Shown: positions 1-6,191 of the stretch, in pieces
How the letters are laid out: each line of letters starts with the position of its first letter
How positions within the stretch are numbered: position 1 is the first letter of the stretch
Source: Ghiorsea sp.
Lineage (GTDB): Bacteria > Pseudomonadota > Zetaproteobacteria > Mariprofundales > Mariprofundaceae
Assembly: GCA_027019685.1 (NCBI GenBank)
Contig: JALUWH010000095.1
Location: forward strand, 1-15,442
Length of the DNA: 15,442 bases
Direction of reading: 5' to 3'
Translations under genes and position numbers: made by a program
Notes under the pieces: generated by a model
The model's input: only the letters and a program-made list of their open reading frames with translations
Told to the model about the DNA's origin: nothing
The model's database searches: none

Positions 1-792
1 CGTTCGGACAGGTATGTGATTCAAACAGGCATCGATACCACTAAAATTGTGCAAACCTCAAAATTGGTTTCACAAATTACTGGTATGCCTATCCAAGCCA
101 ATAAAGCGATTGTAGGCGCAAATGCGTTTGCTCATGAATCAGGTATTCATCAAGATGGTGTGTTAAAACATAAAAAAACTTATGAAATCATGACTCCTGA
201 ATCAGTGGGTTGGAATACCAATCGCATGGTATTGGGTAAACATTCAGGGCGTGCAGCACTTAAAGCACGTTATATTGAGTTGGGTGTCGAACTTGATGAT
301 GAGCAATTGGTTGCTGTGTTTGCGCGATTCAAAACCTTGGCGGATAAGAAAAAAGATATTTTCGATGAAGATTTACAAGCTATTTTGAATGAGGATGCGG
401 AAATCAATACCGAACATGTCAAACTTGTAGCGTTGCATGTGGCATCGGGCACTAAGGATGCACCCGTTGCAGCAGTGAAATTGGATATTGATGGTGAAAT
501 CTTTGAAGCAACAGCTAAAGGTGATGGTCCTGTAGATGCAGCATTTAAGGCGATTAAATCTTTGGTTGAGCCCAACGGTAAACTTTTGTTGTATTCTGTG
601 AATGCGATTACAGCAGGCACAGATGCGCAAGGTGAAGTAACTGTTCGTTTGCAAGATGGTGATAGAGTGGTGAATGCACAAGGCTCGGATACGGATATTG
701 TGGTGGCATCAGCCAAGGCATTGATTGCGGCTCTTAATAAGTTACCGAATATGCATGCAAGAGAAGTACATGCACAATATTCTGGTGTATAA
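1..792 (+). CDS. leuA: 2-isopropylmalate synthase, 3' part (5' end outside the window)
   Basis: Catalyses the first committed step of leucine synthesis, condensing acetyl-CoA with 2-ketoisovalerate. The reading frame is open from base 1, so the visible 263 residues are roughly the second half of a protein of about 510-520 residues; the GTG at 16 is an internal valine. Seen: the end of the catalytic barrel and linker with YVIQTGIDTTKIV, then SKLVSQITGMPIQ, the conserved AHESGIHQDG block and LGKHSGRAAL, all typical of bacterial LeuA. From about residue 140 comes the C-terminal alpha/beta regulatory domain that binds leucine for feedback inhibition (VALHVASGT, GDGPVDAAFKAI, GEVTVRLQDG). It ends in TAA at 790-792 with no frameshift. 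No other leu gene is visible; the next gene, rnhA, is 250 bases on and is probably separately expressed. Very confident of the family. Confidence 0.97.
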   Translation, partial: RSDRYVIQTGIDTTKIVQTSKLVSQITGMPIQANKAIVGANAFAHESGIHQDGVLKHKKTYEIMTPESVGWNTNRMVLGKHSGRAALKARYIELGVELDDEQLVAVFARFKTLADKKKDIFDEDLQAILNEDAEINTEHVKLVALHVASGTKDAPVAAVKLDIDGEIFEATAKGDGPVDAAFKAIKSLVEPNGKLLLYSVNAITAGTDAQGEVTVRLQDGDRVVNAQGSDTDIVVASAKALIAALNKLPNMHAREVHAQYSGV

Positions 793-798
793 ACAATA

Positions 799-860
799 TG
801 TCATTTCGACCGAAGTGGAGAAATCTAATACAAGACCTCTCAACTTCGTTCGAGGTGACA
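799..860. repeat. Dispersed hairpin repeat, copy A (28-nt arms)
   Basis: Two 28-nt arms (799-826 and 833-860) form an inverted repeat around a 6-nt loop. 22 of 28 positions pair exactly, and two of the mismatches would be G-U pairs in RNA. The left arm begins TGTCATTTCGACCGAAGTGG. A second copy with 25 of 28 identical bases in the same arm lies at 10111-10138. The element begins 7 bases after the leuA stop codon, so it may also fold in the leuA transcript tail. It has no terminator-type T run. It looks like a REP-type or small palindromic intergenic repeat. Confidence 0.75.
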
Positions 861-901
861 CTCGTCTTTTTACTACCGTGGGGTTTGATTGGATGTTTTT
901 T

Positions 902-967
902 AACCGCAAAGGACACGAAGTTACGCGAAGGTTTTTAAAGTAAATATGCTTTTACTCTGCGTAACTT
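902..967. repeat. Phased CGCAAAG-type repeat units with hairpin
   Basis: Three related heptamers, CGCAAAG (905-911), CACGAAG (914-920) and CGCGAAG (924-930), lie 9-10 bases apart. The same motif family, on the other strand, occurs as four units at 9885-9920 and in degraded form at 10176-10191. Here AAGTTACGC (918-926) is also the exact reverse complement of GCGTAACTT (959-967), giving a 9-bp stem. The segment lies in the 250-base spacer between leuA and rnhA; no gene is visible in that spacer. Confidence 0.6.
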
Positions 968-1042
968 TACGAACTGTGATGCATTGCTTTAGCAAGAAGC
1001 CTACCCCTTGCGGGTGCTGCGGTTCAAAATATGGTGTGGCTT

Positions 1043-1474
1043 ATGTCTAATAAAATCATTGCTTATACAGATGGTGCATGTTCAGGTAACCCTGGCCCTG
1101 GCGGTTGGGGTGTTTGGCTTAAAGCGGGGCATCATGAAAAAGAATTGTGCGGTGGTGAAAAGAACACCACCAATCAGCGCATGGAGCTGCAAGCGGCGAT
1201 TGAAGCCCTTAAAGCTTTAAAGAAACCATCGTCGATTACGATTGTTAGTGATTCTAAGTATGTGTTGAATGGCATTACAGACTGGATTCATGGTTGGAAA
1301 AAGAAAGGTTGGAAGAATAGCAAAAAAGAACCTGTAGCTAACCGTGAATTGTGGGAAGCTTTGGATGCCTTAAATCAAATGCATGATGTGGATTGGCAAT
1401 GGGTGAAAGGACATTCGGGTGATGAAGGTAATGAAAGGGCAGATGAATTGGCAAGGCAGGGTATTCCAAGTTGA
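1043..1474 (+). CDS. rnhA: Ribonuclease HI
   Basis: Cytoplasmic endonuclease that cuts the RNA strand of RNA-DNA hybrids, used in removing primers and R-loops. The frame also has an ATG at 1031, but starting at ATG 1043 (MSNKIIAYTDG) gives 143 residues in which the metal-binding and catalytic residues fall at D10, E48, D70, H124 and D134, exactly the E. coli RNase HI numbering; I therefore prefer 1043. Other family marks are GNPGPGGWG near the start, TTNQRMEL around E48, the WIHGWKKKGWK basic handle region that grips the hybrid, and WVKGHSG before the C-terminal ERADELAR helix. It is a little shorter than the 155 residues of E. coli, lacking only the distal tail. No strong Shine-Dalgarno sequence precedes either ATG. 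It stands alone between two repeat-bearing spacers. Confidence 0.96.
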   Translation: MSNKIIAYTDGACSGNPGPGGWGVWLKAGHHEKELCGGEKNTTNQRMELQAAIEALKALKKPSSITIVSDSKYVLNGITDWIHGWKKKGWKNSKKEPVANRELWEALDALNQMHDVDWQWVKGHSGDEGNERADELARQGIPS

Positions 1475-1490
1475 GTTGTGGTTATAAAGC

Positions 1491-1590
1491 TACCCCGTCA
1501 GGTTTTACCTGCCACCCCTTCATACCTGAAGGGGAATATGAACGCTCATTCCCCTCTTGTTAAGAGGGGTGTCTGTTTACAGACGGGGTG
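1491..1590. repeat. Compact multi-hairpin intergenic element
   Basis: A 100-base block packed with perfect inverted repeats. ACCCCGTC (1492-1499) pairs with GACGGGGT (1582-1589) as an outer stem. Inside are AGGT/ACCT (1500-1510), CCCCTTCA/TGAAGGGG (1515-1522 with 1527-1534) and CCCCTCTT/AAGAGGGG (1551-1558 with 1562-1569). Two further pairings compete with these: GTCTGT/ACAGAC (1571-1576 with 1579-1584), and GGGGAAT/ATTCCCC (1531-1537 with 1548-1554). It fills most of the rnhA-yciB spacer (1475-1622). It has no open reading frame and no T run, so it is more likely a mobile palindromic repeat or structured leader than a simple terminator. Confidence 0.75.
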
Positions 1591-1622
1591 TTTGAATGAG
1601 ATATAAAATAGGATAAAATAAT

Positions 1623-2195
1623 ATGAAAATGTTGATTGATTTTTTACCAGTGGCGTTGTTTTTCATCGTGTATAAGGCTGAAGATATTTACTTGGCGACG
1701 GCGGTATTGATTATTGCCAGTGCCATTCAAACTGTGGGTGTGCGGCTATGGAAAGGTAAATTTGAGCAAAGTCATGTGATTACATTGGTGCTTGTGGCGG
1801 CATTTGGTGGTTTAACGTTGTTTTTGCATGATGAAATGTTTATCAAATGGAAACCATCGGTGATTAACTGGTTATTTGCAGCGGTTTTCCTAGGTAGTAT
1901 GTGGATTGGTAAGCAACCTATCATTCAACGTATGATGGGTGGGCAAGTTAGTCTGCCGCAACATGTATGGTCCACATTAAACGTGGCTTGGGCTGTATTT
2001 TTCACCTTTTTAGGCTTTTTAAACCTCTATGTGGTTTATAATTACGATACCGACACTTGGGTCAACTTTAAACTATTTGGGTTGATGGGTTTAACCGTTG
2101 TATTTATTATTGGGCAAAGCCTATATATGGCAAAATATATCACGTCTGAAGATACTGACACCATTAAAACTGACACATTAGGCGACAAAGACTGA
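1623..2195 (+). CDS. yciB: Inner-membrane septation protein A family (YciB/IspZ)
   Basis: Polytopic inner-membrane protein whose family affects cell envelope synthesis and septation; its biochemical activity is not established. The 190-residue product aligns by eye with E. coli YciB (179 residues) along its length: MKMLIDFLPVALFFIVYK at the start, DIYLATAVLI, the VLVAAFGGLTLFLHDEMFIKWKPSVI core, KQPIIQRMMG, LPQHVWSTLNVAWAVFF and WVNFKLFGL. About five or six hydrophobic spans are visible (near 5-17, 22-38, 52-68, 82-95, 118-138 and 149-170). The C-terminus is extended and hydrophilic with a small TDT repeat. A weak AGGA (1610-1613) lies 9 bases before the ATG. It is single, preceded by the multi-hairpin block and followed by a small hairpin; function beyond the family name is unknown. 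Confidence 0.93.
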   Translation: MKMLIDFLPVALFFIVYKAEDIYLATAVLIIASAIQTVGVRLWKGKFEQSHVITLVLVAAFGGLTLFLHDEMFIKWKPSVINWLFAAVFLGSMWIGKQPIIQRMMGGQVSLPQHVWSTLNVAWAVFFTFLGFLNLYVVYNYDTDTWVNFKLFGLMGLTVVFIIGQSLYMAKYITSEDTDTIKTDTLGDKD

Positions 2196-2212
2196 CAAAA
2201 AGTGTCAGTTTA
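2191..2212 (+). terminator. Weak hairpin overlapping the yciB stop codon
   Basis: ACTGACA (2191-2197) pairs perfectly with TGTCAGT (2203-2209) around AAAAG. The TGA stop (2193-2195) lies in the left arm, and only a short TTTAAA follows, so termination is likely weak. ACTGACA also occurs at 2154 and 2169, so three direct copies precede the inverted one. Confidence 0.4.
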
Positions 2213-2246
2213 AATGGGTTAAGTGTGTAAATACAACAAGTTTGTT

Positions 2247-2262
2247 TGGCATAAGCATTGCT
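2247..2262 (+). promoter_or_regulatory. Sigma-54 (RpoN) promoter for the pilin gene
   Basis: TGGCATAAGCATTGCT matches the -24/-12 consensus TGGCAC-N5-TTGCW at all but one of the defined positions, with the required 10 bases between the GG (2248-2249) and GC (2260-2261). Transcription would start near 2272, about 48 bases before the pilin ATG. Pilin genes in several proteobacteria are transcribed by RpoN with the PilS/PilR system, so location and sequence agree. Confidence 0.8.
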
Positions 2263-2307
2263 CAATGGTAGGTAGGTATCTTAGGATGCTAAATATGTTT
2301 AATTTAT

Positions 2308-2312
2308 AGGAG
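2308..2312 (+). promoter_or_regulatory. Strong ribosome binding site of the pilin gene
   Basis: AGGAG with a 7-base spacer before ATG 2320. It fixes the start used for the leader peptide MTIDKQTQKG and fits a highly expressed structural protein. Confidence 0.8.
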
Positions 2313-2319
2313 ATCAATT

Positions 2320-2904
2320 ATGACAATTGATAAACAAACACAAAAAGGTTTCACACTCATCGAATTGATGATTGTTGTTGCCATTATCGGTATTTTGGCA
2401 TCGATTGCGATTCCACAATTCTCAGCTTTCCGCGTAAAAGCATTTAACTCTGCAGCTATTGCTGACTTGCATGGTATTAATCTTGCGCAAGAAGGTTTGT
2501 TTACCGATTTTCAAGAGTATGGTTCTACGCAAGCTGTGGCAACTGCTAAAGGTGCAGCTGCAGGTATTGTTATCAGCACTACTGTTCCAGGGCAGCTTTT
2601 GAGAGCAACTGCAACTGCAGCCACACAAAGCATGCCTCTTACCATGAGTACAAATGTAACAGCGATTTCAAATACCACAGCTACAGGTGCAGCTGCAACA
2701 TCAATTGCTAAACATCTTAATGGTGATAAAGGTTATGGTGGTGAGACTGATCAAGCTGGTGTTTATTGGATTAAATCTAAAGAAGCTTTGAAAGTTGCAG
2801 TTGGTGCGATTGCTGGATCATCTTCTACTTCGACTGCAGATTTGAAGGGTGTGAAAGCTACAGCAGCAAAACTTGACCTAGCATCACCTTGGGTTGTGAT
2901 GTAA
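2320..2904 (+). CDS. Type IV pilin (PilA-like major pilin or pseudopilin)
   Basis: Precursor of a type IV pilus-type filament subunit. A 10-residue positively charged leader (MTIDKQTQKG) ends at the prepilin peptidase site G10/F11, followed by FTLIELMIVVAIIGILASIAIP with the invariant Glu at mature position 5; this helix anchors the subunit in the inner membrane and forms the filament core. The mature protein is about 184 residues. The globular part (about 60-194) is rich in Ala, Thr and Ser and contains no cysteine, so it lacks the C-terminal disulfide loop of many type IVa pilins; DKGYGGETDQAGVYWIKSK is its most structured-looking stretch. It has its own sigma-54 promoter, strong RBS and terminator, consistent with heavy regulated expression. 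The downstream ABC genes suggest a major pilin with a dedicated accessory transporter. A minor pilin or pseudopilin role cannot be excluded; a pilA symbol would be an inference. Confidence 0.92.
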   Translation: MTIDKQTQKGFTLIELMIVVAIIGILASIAIPQFSAFRVKAFNSAAIADLHGINLAQEGLFTDFQEYGSTQAVATAKGAAAGIVISTTVPGQLLRATATAATQSMPLTMSTNVTAISNTTATGAAATSIAKHLNGDKGYGGETDQAGVYWIKSKEALKVAVGAIAGSSSTSTADLKGVKATAAKLDLASPWVVM

Positions 2905-2934
2905 TTTAAACCTTTTTAGGTTGTTGTTAATATG

Positions 2935-2963
2935 AAAGGGAGAGCATTGCTCTCCCTTTTTTT
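2935..2963 (+). terminator. Intrinsic terminator after the pilin gene
   Basis: A perfect 11-bp stem, AAAGGGAGAGC (2935-2945) with GCTCTCCCTTT (2949-2959), a 3-base loop and seven T residues (2957-2963). Only 25 bases separate it from the next start codon, so the ABC genes may depend on readthrough. Confidence 0.9.
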
Positions 2964-2988
2964 GGATTTTTGAATTAGGTTAAGGAAT

Positions 2989-3840
2989 ATGATTGTATTT
3001 GAGTTGGTTCATAAAACATACCCCAAACAGGTGGGTAAGTCAGCAGCGAAACATGCGCTTAAAGGTGTGTCGTTTGCTTTAAAGCAGGGTGAAACACTAG
3101 GCTTGATTGGGCAGAATGGTGCAGGGAAAAGCACCAGTATTCGCTTGATTATGGGTTATATGACTGAGGATAAAGGCAGTGTTTCTGTTTTAGGGCATAG
3201 TGATGCATCACCTAAGGTTCGGCGACGTATTGGCTATTTACCTGAAACATCATCATTTCCTGATAATTTAACCTGTATGGAGCTATTACGTTTTGCAGGT
3301 CAATGCTGTGATATGAAGAAAAAGGATATTATTGCCCAATCTGAACGATTACTGAAACGTTTAGGCATTTGGGCAGATAGAAATCGTAGGTTAAGCCAAT
3401 ACTCCAAGGGTATGCAGCAACGTGCTAGTTTTGCAGCAGCCCTAATTCATGACCCAGAGCTATTGATTCTTGATGAACCCATGAGTGGATTAGACCCTAT
3501 TGGGCGTGCTGAAATTATTGGTTTGATTCAGGATTTGCAACAACAAGGGAAAAGTATCTTGTTTTGTTCACATTTGCTGGATGATGTGGAGCGTATTACC
3601 AATCAAGTCGCAATTTTACATAAGGGTGACTTGCTTTATAATGGTCAAATTAAGGACTTGTGTGCGCAGCAATCCGAATGGGATATTGAGCTTAGAAGTG
3701 GTGAGGTGATGACTGTAAACCATGAGGATGCTATTCCTGCTTTGCTTAAAAAACATGCCGATGAAGTGATTGGGGTGGGTAGAGCTACAGAAAGTTTGCA
3801 AGATGCATTTGTGCGAGTGGTGGAAGGGGCAGCATCATGA
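2989..3840 (+). CDS. ABC transporter ATP-binding protein (ABC-2 type, PilH-like context)
   Basis: Cytoplasmic ATPase subunit of an ABC-2-type exporter. In the 283 residues the motifs are in order: Walker A GQNGAGKST (41-49), a Q-loop position reading YLPE rather than YLPQ (83-86), ABC signature YSKGMQQR (138-145), Walker B LLILDEP (158-164), D-loop SGLDP, and the switch His in CSH (H195), followed by NQVAILHKGDLLYNG. About 70 C-terminal residues beyond the core resemble the tail of drug or polysaccharide exporter ATPases. AAGG (2982-2985) lies close to the ATG. It overlaps the permease start by 4 bases (ATGA at 3837-3840), indicating translational coupling. Position after a pilin gene parallels Myxococcus PilH; substrate unknown. 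The ATPase assignment is certain; the pilus role is inferred from context. Confidence 0.95.
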   Translation: MIVFELVHKTYPKQVGKSAAKHALKGVSFALKQGETLGLIGQNGAGKSTSIRLIMGYMTEDKGSVSVLGHSDASPKVRRRIGYLPETSSFPDNLTCMELLRFAGQCCDMKKKDIIAQSERLLKRLGIWADRNRRLSQYSKGMQQRASFAAALIHDPELLILDEPMSGLDPIGRAEIIGLIQDLQQQGKSILFCSHLLDDVERITNQVAILHKGDLLYNGQIKDLCAQQSEWDIELRSGEVMTVNHEDAIPALLKKHADEVIGVGRATESLQDAFVRVVEGAAS

Positions 3841-4652
3841 ATCGAATATTTGCTTTGGCTCGGATTACATTTTTAAATGGTTTGCGTAGAAATGCTGTTT
3901 GGGGTCTTGCCTTGTTTGCGCTGCTTTTTGAAGTTGCAGGAAGCTTGTTTATGGACTTTTTTGGGCGTGACCTTGGTAGGGTGATTGTTGATTTTCAGTT
4001 TTCAATTATGTGGTTAGCTGGTATGTTGTTTATTCTTTTTTATGCTATTCAAGCTATAGCATGGGACGATGACCATAAAGCTATTGATAGTATTTTAGCC
4101 CGCCCGATTTCTCGTATAGAATATGTACTGGGTACTTTGCTGGGTTTATTTATTTTGCTTCTTTGTTTTGAAGGGCTGCTCGGTGTTATTGCTTATGCAC
4201 AAATCATTATTATCAAACCTATGGTGCAACAAGGCTACTTTAATATTTTTGTATCATCGCATTATTGGATAGCGTGGTTTGCTTTACAACTTATGCTCGT
4301 AGCATTGCTTGCTGTTGCTATGCTTATATCTTCGGCTATTCGCGGAGCTTTTCCTGTGATGTTGATGACTTTGGCTTATACCATGATTTGTTCAGGTTTG
4401 CCTGTAGTACGAGAATCATTACAACAAAAAGAGCAAGCTACAACACAAGGCTTGGCAGATTTATTACAAGCCATGAGTTTAATTTTTCCTGACTATGGTT
4501 TGCTTGATTTAAAGGATAGCGTGGTGAGTGAAGAAAGTTTGGTTGCATTGATGGGGACACCCGTTTGGATGCCGTTTAGCTTGATTGCGTTATATACAGT
4601 GGTGGTTATCTTTTTAACCTGTTTGATTTATCAGCGCAGGGATATTTTATAA
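3837..4652 (+). CDS. ABC-2 type transporter permease
   Basis: Membrane subunit partnering the ATPase encoded immediately upstream. The 271 residues show six hydrophobic spans near 20-40, 53-74, 95-118, 144-166, 170-190 and 243-266. The cytoplasmic loop DSILARPISRIEYVLG (84-99), between spans 2 and 3, is a typical ABC-2 permease element (usually read as the ATPase-contact region). A soluble loop (191-242) contains FPDYGLLDLKDSVV, a motif seen in ABC-2 permeases of the NosY-like type. The start overlaps the upstream stop, and the stop is one base from the next gene, so the three genes form one translational unit. What is exported or extracted is unknown; the arrangement matches pilI in the Myxococcus pilus cluster, which is why I connect it to pilus biogenesis, but sequence alone does not prove it. 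Confidence 0.9.
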   Translation: MNRIFALARITFLNGLRRNAVWGLALFALLFEVAGSLFMDFFGRDLGRVIVDFQFSIMWLAGMLFILFYAIQAIAWDDDHKAIDSILARPISRIEYVLGTLLGLFILLLCFEGLLGVIAYAQIIIIKPMVQQGYFNIFVSSHYWIAWFALQLMLVALLAVAMLISSAIRGAFPVMLMTLAYTMICSGLPVVRESLQQKEQATTQGLADLLQAMSLIFPDYGLLDLKDSVVSEESLVALMGTPVWMPFSLIALYTVVVIFLTCLIYQRRDIL

Positions 4653-4653
4653 T

Positions 4654-5490
4654 ATGCGAATGCAGCGTTTGCTTTATATTGTTATACCACTGTTGGTTGT
4701 TGGCATGTATGTACAGCTATTTTATACGCAAGAAAAGCAGCAAAGTGTCAAAGAAGTACGGCTTATGCCAACCATGCCAACGCAAGTCTTTCAGATTCTT
4801 GGGCATACCTATATGCAACAAATGCTTGCGGATATGCTATTTATTAAAGTAGCCGTGTTTTACGGTGGTGGGCATGATATAGAAGCCAGTGTGGATGAAA
4901 TGGCAAATCACTTTGTAACCATGAACAAACTAAATCCTAAAATGATTGATTTTTATTACCGTACAGAAGCTGCCCTTGCTGACAAGGGTGATGATTATAC
5001 CAATATTACCAATAAAATTCTTGAAGTAGGGTTAAAAGCTTTGCCAGACCAAGTGCCCATTCCTTATTTTGAAGGGTTTAATTATTATTATTATCTTGAT
5101 GAACCCGTGAAAGCGGCAGAATTATTGCGTTTGGCTTCAACGTATGATGAGAAGTATCAATGGCTTGGACACCTTGCCAGCACATTATTAGCCAAAGGCG
5201 GAAGCATTCGTGCAGGACTCACTTGGCTTAAAGGTATGTATGCTAGCATGGAAGATGGTGAAGAAAAAGAACGGTATGCGGCCGATATTCAAGAGTTTGA
5301 GAAGGCGATGGTTGTCCAGGTTGCATTGGAGCGATATGCCACAAAGTCAGGTGGTTTGTATCCAGAAAAACTATCTGATCTTGTGCCAGAAGAGCTGCGT
5401 ATGTTGCCCAAATTTAGCGAGAAATTTTATTTGGATTATCAGCCGCCTCAGCTTTTTTTAAAGGTGAACGATAAGCGTCATAAGTCTTAA
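4654..5490 (+). CDS. Membrane-anchored periplasmic protein with TPR-like repeats (possible PilG analogue)
   Basis: Not assigned to a named family by me with certainty. An N-terminal signal anchor (about 6-24, LLYIVIPLLVVGMYVQLFY) is followed by a soluble, mostly helical 250-residue domain predicted to lie in the periplasm. The stretch 97-200 has the alternation of aromatic and small residues expected of TPR-type helical hairpins (PKMIDFYYRTEAALADKG, YFEGFNYYYYLDEPVKAAEL, WLGHLASTLLAKGG). The C-terminus has ALERYATKSGGLYPEKL then LVPEELRMLP (224-252), a motif I recognise from TPR and pilus or secretion accessory proteins. One base after the permease stop, so it is probably the third subunit of the ABC unit, as PilG is with PilH and PilI in Myxococcus. 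A second ATG at 4660 is also possible. It ends 2 bases from the convergent next gene with no clear terminator between. Confidence 0.7.
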   Translation: MRMQRLLYIVIPLLVVGMYVQLFYTQEKQQSVKEVRLMPTMPTQVFQILGHTYMQQMLADMLFIKVAVFYGGGHDIEASVDEMANHFVTMNKLNPKMIDFYYRTEAALADKGDDYTNITNKILEVGLKALPDQVPIPYFEGFNYYYYLDEPVKAAELLRLASTYDEKYQWLGHLASTLLAKGGSIRAGLTWLKGMYASMEDGEEKERYAADIQEFEKAMVVQVALERYATKSGGLYPEKLSDLVPEELRMLPKFSEKFYLDYQPPQLFLKVNDKRHKS

Positions 5491-5492
5491 CC

Positions 5493-5987
5493 TTAATGTG
5501 TTGCTAGAATAGCACTCCAAAGCAGAACAATGATTGCAGAAGTGATGTCTCTACCCCATGCCAACCATAACCACCAAGATGTTTGATGTTGTTCCGCTCG
5601 CATAAGTTTGTATGCCGCACGGAGTGAATGAATCAGAAATAAAACACCAAATATCCATGCTGATTCATGTTTTTGCAAGGTAGAGATTGAAAACATTGCC
5701 ATCAAGCTTACCCAAAGGGTTGCATCTATAGCTTGTTTGAAGTTGGTTATTTTGTACAGCATGCTGTCCATGGCTACAGCTACAAGCAGCTGAATAACGA
5801 TGCAGGTTAACCATGTTGGAATGAAAATATCGTATAACATGGGGTTTTGAAAGATCAGTGTGGGCAAAGGCCATAAAAGTACGGGTAAAAAAAGCACAGT
5901 ATGGGTAAGAATATATGCGACTCTTAAATGTCTAGGGGCGTTGGGTTTAGGTGTATGTGTTTGTGACACAGTTGCGTTGTTTTCCAT
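5493..5987 (-). CDS. Hypothetical five-span membrane protein
   Basis: I do not recognise a family. The 164-residue product has a hydrophilic, proline-containing N-terminus (1-20) and about five hydrophobic spans near 24-46, 56-74, 88-104, 110-128 and 138-161. The last is Trp-rich (WWLWLAWGRD) with an RD pair at the membrane edge. No cysteine pair, histidine cluster or nucleotide motif is visible. It is the last gene of the minus-strand operon, 3 bases after yacG, with a weak ribosome site, so it is probably translated by coupling. It faces the pilus-block gene end to end with only 2 bases between stop codons. The gene is likely real because its start, length and spacing match the operon. Function unknown. 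Confidence 0.75.
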   Translation of the reverse strand: MENNATVSQTHTPKPNAPRHLRVAYILTHTVLFLPVLLWPLPTLIFQNPMLYDIFIPTWLTCIVIQLLVAVAMDSMLYKITNFKQAIDATLWVSLMAMFSISTLQKHESAWIFGVLFLIHSLRAAYKLMRAEQHQTSWWLWLAWGRDITSAIIVLLWSAILATH

Positions 5988-5990
5988 GAT

Positions 5991-6191
5991 TTAATGTATG
6001 CTATGTTCGGACTGTGTATCATCCAGTGCTTGTTCGTCACTGATGGTATCACTTGGGATAGCATAAGCACCACTTGCCCAATTGCCTAAGTCTTGGGTTT
6101 GGCAGCGATCGCTACAAAAGGGGAAGTTGTCACTGCCGTATTCCACAAGAGTTTTGCAGATGGGGCATTTTACGGTGAGTTTCTTATTCAT
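5991..6191 (-). CDS. yacG: DNA gyrase inhibitor YacG, zinc-binding
   Basis: Small zinc-ribbon protein; the E. coli homologue binds the GyrB subunit and inhibits gyrase. The 66 residues carry the four zinc ligands C9, C12, C26 and C30 in the pattern C-x2-C-x13-C-x3-C (CPICKTLVEYG, FPFCSDRCQ), then the family motif QDLGNWASGAYAIP and an acidic tail (SDEQALDDTQSEHS), all as in E. coli YacG (65 residues). Its ATG overlaps the zapD stop by 4 bases (6188-6191). The zapD-yacG pair is conserved in E. coli and other proteobacteria, which supports both assignments. Confidence 0.95.
   Translation of the reverse strand: MNKKLTVKCPICKTLVEYGSDNFPFCSDRCQTQDLGNWASGAYAIPSDTISDEQALDDTQSEHSIH

Noticed and set aside
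270..716. Open frame on the minus strand opposite leuA
   Set aside because: Lies entirely antisense to an unmistakable LeuA domain; Ser/Thr/Cys-rich composition typical of a shadow frame.
1031..1042. Upstream ATG for rnhA
   Set aside because: Starting at 1043 places all catalytic residues at the standard RNase HI positions; neither has a strong ribosome site.
1491..1590. Cloverleaf-like fold suggesting a tRNA
   Set aside because: No T-loop consensus, anticodon arm or acceptor end of correct size; the stems are G/C-run palindromes, typical of intergenic repeats.
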